Assembly: GCF_000787575.1 (NCBI RefSeq)
Contig: NW_012236503.1
Coordinates: forward strand, 124,001 to 188,000
Direction: 5' to 3'
Origin: Acytostelium subglobosum LB1
Taxonomy: Eukaryota; Evosea; Eumycetozoa; Acytosteliales; Acytosteliaceae
DNA: 64,000 bases
The notes under the pieces were generated by a model. That model did no database searches. It saw only the letters and a program-made list of their open reading frames with translations, and was not told the DNA's origin. Positions 57,435-64,000 of the stretch are shown here, in pieces. The translations under genes were made by a program, and so were the position numbers. Position 1 is the first letter of the stretch. Each line of letters begins with the position of its first letter.

Positions 57435-57566
57435 GGTATGCACGGCTGAAACCATACTTTGGCGCACCCCTTTGATTCCGATCCAAACACCACTCTTATG
57501 ATAACGGATCGATCACACCGGCACCGTCACATACCACACAGCCATGCCCGCCGTCGGGAGCATACC
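57435..57566 (+). other. Possible structured RNA (nested stems)
   Basis: A 132-bp GC-richer island in a low-complexity gap. GGTATGC (57435-57441) can pair with GCATACC (57560-57566), GGCTG (57444-57448) is near-complementary to CAGCC (57539-57543), and CGATCC (57479-57484) pairs with GGATCG (57506-57511). The stems are nested in the right order. No tRNA, 5S, snRNA, SRP or dictyostelid class I RNA signature was recognised. The strand is a guess. Confidence 0.3.
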
Positions 57567-58259
57567 TAAAATAACTACCAGTGGCCAGTGATGCCGGTCA
57601 TCCATCACATATATATTTACTTGCATATTGTGTTGTTGTTGTTGTTGCATTCAACACGCGCACTCCACTCGCGTGCCCCACTCGCGTACACAATACACAC
57701 ACACACAATTACTCAGTCAGTCAGTCAGTCAATCAATCAATCAATCAATCACACTCACTCACTCAGTCCCAGTGTGCTTCCATGCTACCGCTTATCATTG
57801 ATCAATCATAACAAGTTATTAATAACTAATACGTGCCACTCACTTCTCACTTCTCTCTCTTTCCCTCACTATCTTAGACTATAATACTTTGAAAAGTCTT
57901 ATTCTAAAGTTATATTTGTTTATATTTATATATATATTTGTATGTGGACAACAATAACAGGCCCAACAACTTATGATCCCAGAACTGACCCAATTCCAAT
58001 CAATCATTATCATTCTAGTTGGGACAGACAGATAATATTACATTTGATTCAAACTCAAACTCAAAAAAACAAAACATCAAGTTCATTCAAACTCAAAAGG
58101 AAACAACAACAAAAGAGCCTTGGCTCACTCACCTGGATAACGCTGCTGTTTATGATTGGACAAAGAAATTAGGATAACATATTTAATATCCCCTTGAATT
58201 GATAGTGTCCACATACCTATCTCTATCTCTTACCTAATAACCCTTACCATATCATAATT

Positions 58260-58300
58260 ATCTATTTATTTATTTATTTATTTAATTTATTTATTTATTA
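58260..58300. repeat. ATTT tetranucleotide repeat
   Basis: Simple repeat in the leader region upstream of the CCCH zinc-finger gene. Confidence 0.85.
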
Positions 58301-58448
58301 TTTATTATTATTATTATAAATTACAGCAGCCCAATCAATCAGTCAATCCATAACTTCCAACAACAACCCTTGTGTAACAACAACATCAACAACATTACTA
58401 CTACTTCACTTCCACTTATTTCGATCATCCAACAACAACAAAGTAACA

Positions 58449-59549
58449 ATGACAGAATTTCATCAGTTGATGTTTGGTAACAACAATAACAACAACTCTG
58501 GTTCGCCAAACATTGATCCTTGGACAATGACATCAAAGTCGAATGGCCCCACTTGGACCCCATCCACCTTTGTACATCAACCAAACTTTGATCCCAAGAA
58601 GGTGCCATCGTCCATCAAGAACTCGCAGTTTGTCAACATCACAAACCCGTCCAGCAACGAGGACCCATGGGCCTCACCCGTCGTTGTCCCCAATGTCGGC
58701 TTCAACAAAGCCGCAATAATGCAGCTCAAGAAGAAAGAAGAAATAGTTCTTCATGTTGTACAGCCACAGGTACAGCCTCAGGCCCCGCCCCAGCCTCAGC
58801 CACAGGCTCAGCCACAACAATTCACACAGCAGCAACAACAGCAGCAGCAACAACAACAATCTCAGGATGAGGAGAGTGAAGAGGAAATCAATCAGAGCAG
58901 ATACAAGACCGAGTTGTGTCGCTCGTTCATTGAGACTGGCTCCTGCAGATATGGCTTCAAGTGCCAGTTTGCTCATGGACGCGATGAGCTTAGATCGGTG
59001 GTCCGACATCCAAAGTACAAGACAGAGACATGTAAAACATTCCACACAATAGGCAGCTGTCCCTACGGCTCGCGCTGTCGTTTCATCCACTCGCTCCCTG
59101 AGAGCGGCAAGGGTCCTGAGTTGCAAGTGGTTCAGCAACAACCAATGGTTGGCGAACATCCTGCTGCCTCGGTGTCCCCCAAGCAACAGATAATGCAGCA
59201 TCAGCAGCAGCAACATCTGATGCAACAACAACCATCTCTCCTTCAACAACAACAATTCCAACAACAGTACCATACTCAACAACAACAATATCATCAACAA
59301 CTTCCAACAAAGCAACAACCAGTACAATTCATTCATCAGCCTGCCGGTGCACCGATCACTTGGACTGATTCATGGGGCGCTCCCGACGAGTCTGCTGCAC
59401 AGATGCAGATGCACATGAAGCAGATGCAGAAGCCAAAGGAGTTGCAGCAAGTCGCCGCACCACCTGCCGCCATTAGTGAGGAAAACAGCAAAAGAAGACT
59501 ACAAATCTTCCGCTCGATATGCTCCTCCAACTCCAATACCTGGGAGTAA
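58449..59549 (+). CDS. Tandem CCCH zinc-finger protein, tristetraprolin (TIS11) type
   Basis: 366 residues, single exon. Two CCCH fingers with the exact TIS11 spacing Cys-x8-Cys-x5-Cys-x3-His lie at about 152-175 ([18 protein letters not shown]) and 190-213 ([18 protein letters not shown]), each led by YKTE, and are joined by an 18-residue linker. Such proteins bind AU-rich elements in 3' UTRs and promote mRNA decay through recruitment of the CCR4-NOT complex. The rest is low-complexity, rich in Gln, Pro and His, both before (about 95-140) and after the fingers, which suits mRNP condensation. Given the AT-rich 3' UTRs of this genome, its target range could be broad. Confidence 0.93.
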   Translation: MTEFHQLMFGNNNNNNSGSPNIDPWTMTSKSNGPTWTPSTFVHQPNFDPKKVPSSIKNSQFVNITNPSSNEDPWASPVVVPNVGFNKAAIMQLKKKEEIVLHVVQPQVQPQAPPQPQPQAQPQQFTQQQQQQQQQQQSQDEESEEEINQSRYKTELCRSFIETGSCRYGFKCQFAHGRDELRSVVRHPKYKTETCKTFHTIGSCPYGSRCRFIHSLPESGKGPELQVVQQQPMVGEHPAASVSPKQQIMQHQQQQHLMQQQPSLLQQQQFQQQYHTQQQQYHQQLPTKQQPVQFIHQPAGAPITWTDSWGAPDESAAQMQMHMKQMQKPKELQQVAAPPAAISEENSKRRLQIFRSICSSNSNTWE

Positions 59550-59881
59550 AGATGACATAAGCCATACGCCTACGCACCGTCCGTCCTCCCCTTCCTCCAC
59601 CTCCTCTTCCCCTTCCCTTCCTCTTCCTTCTTCCCTTCTACTACCCACTCACTCATCATCACCATACATCCAAACTTCCAACTCATTCTCATTCATCCCC
59701 TCTTAAGTTATAGCACCGCTGTTTAGACTCTGTTGCGTGTACCCTTAATACATTAAAATACTAGTACTATATATGTTAATACATTATTCTCTGTCTGTAT
59801 GACTGTCTTATCTACCTCTAATGATTGAGCTGATTGCACGCGCTAATGGACGAGTGAATGAATGAATGAACCTTGGGTCAC
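59550..59881. other. Intergenic gap between convergent 3' ends
   Basis: CCT/TCC-rich for the first 120 bp (3' UTR of the CCCH gene), then AT-rich. No gene seen. Confidence 0.6.
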
Positions 59882-61657
59882 TCACATATCATATATTGTA
59901 CATGTTTCGAATCGCTTCACACCGGACGAGGCTACTCCGAGCGTCCAGGGGATGAAGAATAGGTACCGGTCAATGACCAGCACCGATGTGGTGTAGTAGG
60001 AGTTGTATATGATGGGCGCCACACGCTTCCATTCGTTGCTGGACGGACTGAACTGCAGCACGACGTTGAGACCTTCATACTCATTCTCTGAGCCAATAGT
60101 GTAGATCCTGCCATCGAGCACTGCACCCGTTGATATTGCGCATCGGCTGTTGGGGTTGCTAATCAGAGACCATGTGTTGGAGTGTGGGTTGTAACGCTCG
60201 GCTGTTGACGCGCCTGGCATGCCTCCGCCAATCACATAGATCATGTCATCCAGGACGACTGATGCGAACTCGCTTCGCTTGGTGTTCATAGGCGCAACTT
60301 GGCACCATGAGTTGGTCCTCGGGTGATACCTGTCGACAATGTCTGTGGCCGTAGAGCCTTGGTAACCGCCAATGACGTAGAGATACTCATCGATCACTGC
60401 CAAGCTGAAGGATGTCTTGCCAGTGGGTAGCTGAGAGTCTGTCATTTTCCAGCGCGCTTCAGAGCGCTCGTAGCAGAAGATCGGTTGTTTGAGTCCTGCA
60501 TCGGGGATGGCGTATATACAGTCGCCGATTACTGCCGACACGAGGTAGTAAGAGGTCATTGTGTCGAGGATTGGACACTTGACCGTCCAGCTGTTGTACA
60601 CTGGGTTGTACTCCTCGAACTGGAATTGCGTGGCGCTCGATGAGGGCGACTGACGCTCAGTGATGGCATAGATACGAGAGTCCAGTGCACAGAGTAGTCT
60701 GAAGGACTTGATGCCGCCAGAGAAGTCCTTGATCTCCTCCCAATGGCCTTGATGATGGGCCTCCTGGCCCAACGTGAAGTTCTTGACATCGCATACACAA
60801 CGAGGCGTGATCATCGGGCTGCTGAGACCGAGAGGGGCCAACGGACCTGTAAGGCCATAATAGGAGAACTCTATTTCCAGTCGCTTCCTCAGCTCCTGGT
60901 TTCCAGGCGGCACCCACAGAGGACCATCGCGTAGATATGCGAGGATGTGGCCAAACAGTTTTCCATCGCGATCAATGAAGATCCTTCCGTCGTCATCCGT
61001 GGGCAGTTCGAATCGAGAGGAGAACATGGCTGCCAGCATGGAGTCGGGATGCTTGGTCAGCGTCGACACGGTGGTCGCGAATATCTTGCCACCGACATCC
61101 AACTTTATCTTCTTGCTGCTGGTCGTTGCGAGTGAGGCAGTGTTGGTGGACTGTGTGGTCAGCGTGGACACGTTTGGCGACTTGATCGTCTCCTCGATCC
61201 AACGCTTGACCATGGTCGGACTACTACTGGACGAGTTGTAGCTGTTGGGAATGTGTAGCCTGGGCATACTTTTTCGCTTGTGGACGGCAAAGTCGATCTC
61301 ATTGAGCGAGTGCGAGTTGCTCAGGCGCAGACCAGACAGCGAGAAGTTGTTGGCCGATGATGACGAGCTGGAGGCGGCCGATGAACATGTGGAGTCACCA
61401 TTACTCAGGATCATTGACAGGGGTCTTGGTGACTGAGTGTTTGGCGAGATATATGATTGTTGTTGTGGCTTGTGTTGTTGTTGATGACGATGTTGTTGTT
61501 CCATATCACCAACATGTTGTCTTAGACTCTGTAGTTCTCTCAATATATGTTGTAGACCATTCTCCAACTTTCCAATCTCTTCTTTCAATGCAATATGTTG
61601 TTTGATTGTTGATGATGAGGTCGAAGATGAAGACGAAGAGTCATCCCTATGTATCAT
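59882..61657 (-). CDS. T1/KCTD-type BTB domain plus kelch propeller
   Basis: 591 residues, single exon. A coiled coil covers about 18-60 (IALKEEIGKLENGLQHILRE). The T1-type BTB domain is at about 183-275: IKLDVGGKIFATTVSTLTKH, then SRFELPTDDDGRIFIDRDG and FGHILAYLRDG, as in KCTD proteins and potassium channel tetramerisation domains. From about 310 to the end come kelch repeats (YLYVIGGYQGSTATDIVDRY, MIYVIGGGMPGASTAERYNP, RIYTIGSENEYEGLN) that form a six-bladed-type propeller. KCTD BTBs bind Cullin 3, so a Cul3 adaptor role is inferred. Classical kelch adaptors use a BTB-BACK pair; here there is no BACK domain. Confidence 0.88.
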   Translation of the reverse strand: MIHRDDSSSSSSTSSSTIKQHIALKEEIGKLENGLQHILRELQSLRQHVGDMEQQHRHQQQHKPQQQSYISPNTQSPRPLSMILSNGDSTCSSAASSSSSSANNFSLSGLRLSNSHSLNEIDFAVHKRKSMPRLHIPNSYNSSSSSPTMVKRWIEETIKSPNVSTLTTQSTNTASLATTSSKKIKLDVGGKIFATTVSTLTKHPDSMLAAMFSSRFELPTDDDGRIFIDRDGKLFGHILAYLRDGPLWVPPGNQELRKRLEIEFSYYGLTGPLAPLGLSSPMITPRCVCDVKNFTLGQEAHHQGHWEEIKDFSGGIKSFRLLCALDSRIYAITERQSPSSSATQFQFEEYNPVYNSWTVKCPILDTMTSYYLVSAVIGDCIYAIPDAGLKQPIFCYERSEARWKMTDSQLPTGKTSFSLAVIDEYLYVIGGYQGSTATDIVDRYHPRTNSWCQVAPMNTKRSEFASVVLDDMIYVIGGGMPGASTAERYNPHSNTWSLISNPNSRCAISTGAVLDGRIYTIGSENEYEGLNVVLQFSPSSNEWKRVAPIIYNSYYTTSVLVIDRYLFFIPWTLGVASSGVKRFETCTIYDM

Positions 61658-62320
61658 TGTTCGTTCTTGTGTTATATCTTATTAATATTTATATATATCT
61701 ATGTTACCGATGTGTAAGTATTACTAATGTGATTGATGGATGGATGCTCATCATTGGTACCATCCAGACTGGACTGAATGTGTTATGTTCTGTTCTGTTC
61801 TGTCTTTAGATTAGCACATGATTTGTGATGTGTGTTGAGTTGAGCTGTGTGTGTTTATCACTCCATGATCCTGATCAGGATCACTCATTCAATCACTTAG
61901 CTGAGTGTGCTGGGGGGCTGATTAGATGAGAAGTGTTTGATTATGTGTGTGTTTCATCAAACAGCTGGGGTGTTGTGTGTGATCAGCTGATCAAAATGAG
62001 CTCTAGCCCAAGGACCTGAGCTGAAACGATCGTTCAAATTAATTTTGGAGATGGCATCAAGGATTGGCAAAAGCAAGTTGGTCCCGATCAATCAATGCTC
62101 ACTGATACCACCCCCATCCAACTGCCAGACAGGGCCACGTGACGTCCTAACCCAATCAATCAAGCAAAGACGTAATGCGGATACGATTTGATCAATAATG
62201 GGATGTTTAGACCCAATCAGTGGGGGTTATGGATGGGCGGAAGGATTGATGGAGATGGATGGATGACCAGCCGACTGAATGATTGAATAAGAATGAACCG
62301 AATGAATGAAATGAAATGGA
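61658..62320. other. Intergenic gap with palindromes
   Basis: Upstream of the KCTD-kelch gene. Contains two perfect 14-bp palindromes, ATCCTGATCAGGAT (61868-61881) and TGATCAGCTGATCA (61980-61993), which could be dimeric regulator sites. The right part is the 3' side of the RhoGEF gene. No coding signal. Confidence 0.55.
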
Positions 62321-64000
62321 TCAACAAAGAGAGCCAGACGATGTATTGACTTTGGACTTTTTGTTCTCGGTTGCCTTGGTGATACATGATTGAATGTGCT
62401 GTATCCACATGTCCTTCTCGGCCACGGTCTTGGCGATGAACTTCTTGAAGTCCTGCTGATTGTCCACACTGAACCAACTCTCGGACTTGTTGTGCGAGAG
62501 AGTGGTGTCGCACGTCAGACTCTGCTTGAAGATGAACTTGTACTTGGGCTGCTTAGACTTGCGATCGTTGGACGACGTGAACAGGTGCTTGTTGGACAGG
62601 AAGTAGCTCTCCTTGCCCTTCTTATATTTACAAATGACCAGCATCTGGTTGAACAGGAACACGTGGAAGATCGTGGCGACGGGCGCGCCCTTCATCTCCT
62701 TGTCCTGCGAGCTGCCCGACGACGAGCCGCCCATCATTGAGTTGCCACCCTTGGTGTAGCCGCTGCCCGACGAGGGCATGTAGATCTGCAGGTCGCCCTC
62801 CAGGATGTACCGCAGCGACGGGTAGTCCATGATGTTGAAGCCTGTGATCGACTCTTGCAGGATCGACACGTGGATCACGTTCTCAAAGTCGCGCTTCTTC
62901 TCGTTGACATAGTCGGCGATCGACTGCACCTTGGCCAGACCCTGGACGAGCTGTGCGCGGTCCGGGTGCGACGCCTCGGTCACCTTGGCCATCTGCTCCA
63001 GTAACAGGACGTAACGTGGGATGCGTTGCACGGGGATGATGATCAGGTCGTTCAGGCGTTGGTTGGTGCGCAGCGTCGTCGCTGTGATGTAGTCGCTGAG
63101 CGCCGAGTGCTTCATAAACTCGTTGACCGAGTTGAGCGAGCGGTTGTACTGGTTGACGTAGGAGATGTAGCACCTGAGAAGGTCCGACAGCTTGAAGAAG
63201 ATGTCGCCAAACAGCGTGTGGCAGTGCCACGGCTTGGACTCGATGCGCTGCTTGAACAGGTTGAGAAGACTAGTGTTGATGTTGGTGATGACGGCAATGT
63301 TGTCGCTCAGCGACTTGAGGTTGTCCACGTTGGTGGTGATGTTGAGCTGCTCGGACATCTTGCGCAGCGGCGTCAGGTACTCCTGCGCCAGGATCTGAAG
63401 GCTGTTGATGTATGATCGCTCGGTGGTCAGCAGTTCCATTGCAACGTCGCGTCTGTTCTTGATGCGTTTGTATTGGCGACGAGCAAGGTAGCCGCGCACC
63501 ACCGCCTGCACCTTGACAACCTTGCGTTGATCCTCGCGATCCATATGGTGCACCTCCTCGTGGCTGAGAAGACTGCACGATGATGACGACATGGTCAGTG
63601 TGGCTGCGCTGCCTAGCATCTCCTTCTCGCGCTTCTTCTCCTCACGATGCTTTCTCCTGCTTCTTCGATGCTCGCGACGTAGCTCGCGCTCTTCCTTTGT
63701 CTCGCCATTCCTGTCCTTCTTCTTTGACGCCTTGGGCACCGCTACTGTTGGTGGGGAGGTTGCCGCCGCCGCGGGGCTGGCACCGCTCGACGCAGGTGAG
63801 CCAACGACCGCTGACAATGGTGGCGTAGTGATTGGAGTTGGGTTGTTTGTGTTGTTGTTCATGCCCTGCTTGAATGTGATGACCTTCTTCTCGAGCTGCT
63901 GCAGCTTCTCGCCCACGACGTTTACACTCTGATCGAGTCGCGACGCAGTCTTGTTGAGCGCTGCTTCGTGGTTGCCAGTGACTCGCAACAGGTCTTGCTT
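62321..64000 (-). CDS. RhoGEF with IQ motif and PH-like region (5' part outside window)
   Basis: Open from the right edge to a TGA at 62321; 559 codons are visible and the N-terminus is missing. Order of parts: a coiled coil (VNVVGEKLQQLEKKVITF), a Gly/Ala/Pro linker, a basic Arg/Lys/Glu-rich helix, an IQ motif (KVQAVVRGYLARRQYKR) for calmodulin-like light chains, then the DH domain (MELLTTERSYINSLQILAQE, through QRLNDLIIIPVQRIPRYVLL, the most conserved Dbl helix). A PH-like domain follows to the end (EGDLQIYM, MLVICKYKKGKESYFL, WIQHIQSCI), with a Ser/Gly insertion. It should activate Rho/Rac GTPases in actin control. IQ-DH-PH proteins are numerous in dictyostelids, so I do not name the orthologue. 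Confidence 0.93.
   Translation of the reverse strand, partial: KQDLLRVTGNHEAALNKTASRLDQSVNVVGEKLQQLEKKVITFKQGMNNNTNNPTPITTPPLSAVVGSPASSGASPAAAATSPPTVAVPKASKKKDRNGETKEERELRREHRRSRRKHREEKKREKEMLGSAATLTMSSSSCSLLSHEEVHHMDREDQRKVVKVQAVVRGYLARRQYKRIKNRRDVAMELLTTERSYINSLQILAQEYLTPLRKMSEQLNITTNVDNLKSLSDNIAVITNINTSLLNLFKQRIESKPWHCHTLFGDIFFKLSDLLRCYISYVNQYNRSLNSVNEFMKHSALSDYITATTLRTNQRLNDLIIIPVQRIPRYVLLLEQMAKVTEASHPDRAQLVQGLAKVQSIADYVNEKKRDFENVIHVSILQESITGFNIMDYPSLRYILEGDLQIYMPSSGSGYTKGGNSMMGGSSSGSSQDKEMKGAPVATIFHVFLFNQMLVICKYKKGKESYFLSNKHLFTSSNDRKSKQPKYKFIFKQSLTCDTTLSHNKSESWFSVDNQQDFKKFIAKTVAEKDMWIQHIQSCITKATENKKSKVNTSSGSLC

Larger units (their letters stand above)
55797..58448. other. Long intergenic gap (2.65 kb)
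   Basis: The left part (to about 56850) has mixed composition. It includes an open minus-strand stretch at 55966-56214 that reads like protein but has no start, and a 146-residue plus-strand frame at 56428-56868 without protein features. The right part (56850-58448) is mostly ATC/ACTC repeats, CA runs (57137-57152, 57378-57398), an AGTC/AATC repeat (57715-57752), an ATTT repeat (58260-58300) and a promoter-like AT block before the CCCH gene. A possibly structured RNA lies at 57435-57566. Confidence 0.5.

Noticed and set aside
57941-58170. WW-domain-like words (YVDNNNR and TTYDPRTD) in adjacent frames
   Set aside because: They are in different frames, lack the first half of a WW domain and lie just after promoter-like AT sequence; coincidence is likelier.
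1-64000. tRNA, rRNA, CRISPR or whole transposable elements
   Set aside because: No T-loop plus acceptor arrangement, rRNA core, spaced direct repeats, terminal repeats or transposase/reverse transcriptase motifs were seen. TGATTGAT arrays are simple intron and spacer repeats.

Overview
The window is nuclear DNA from a dictyostelid social amoeba, and not D. discoideum itself, because the codons are too GC-rich. The evidence is a set of dictyostelid-type proteins: a kinase-SH2 protein of the SHK type, FNIP repeats, an RbrA-like RBR ligase, and long Gln/Asn/Thr runs. Introns are short, start GTAAGT or GTATGT, and are packed with TGATTGAT/ATCAATCA repeats. Genes are close together, separated by AT-rich gaps of about 0.1-1.5 kb. 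I cannot name the species.

Layout, left to right. 1-10 kb: a GH3 beta-glucosidase cut by the window edge, an SH2 pseudokinase, a broken Crinkler-type NTPase gene, an F-box-like FNIP protein and a tandem pair of two-pass membrane proteins, the first of which is broken. 10-22 kb: CCDC124, a prolyl-4-hydroxylase-like oxygenase, an NFX1/RZ zinc-finger protein, neurochondrin, the RBR ligase RbrA and importin alpha. 22-30 kb: a G-patch protein, a decayed protease-like gene and a large IPT-ankyrin putative regulator. 30-42 kb: the ESCRT ATPase Vps4, an F-box/WD40 protein, a long-chain acyl-CoA synthetase and an RFWD3-like RING/WD40 ligase. 42-51 kb: a whole Crinkler-type NTPase gene, a small membrane protein, a SET/NAP histone chaperone, an ADCK1-type ABC1 protein and a 62-residue Asn-rich protein. 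51-64 kb: a PTEN phosphatase fused to five LIM domains, ribosomal protein eL37 (four small exons, first exon only the ATG), a long gap, a tristetraprolin-like CCCH protein, a T1/KCTD-kelch protein and a RhoGEF cut by the right edge.

There are no operons. Functional themes recur: ubiquitin ligases and adaptors (RbrA, RFWD3-like, F-box/WD40, FNIP/F-box, perhaps KCTD-kelch), phosphoinositide and Rho signalling (PTEN-LIM, RhoGEF), endolysosomal work (beta-glucosidase, Vps4) and nuclear traffic or chromatin (importin alpha, SET). Exons were assigned by hand from splice sites, frame continuity and family recall; no searches were run. Three of the four N bases (1410, 47227, 47278) behave as surplus bases that artificially break two otherwise good genes.
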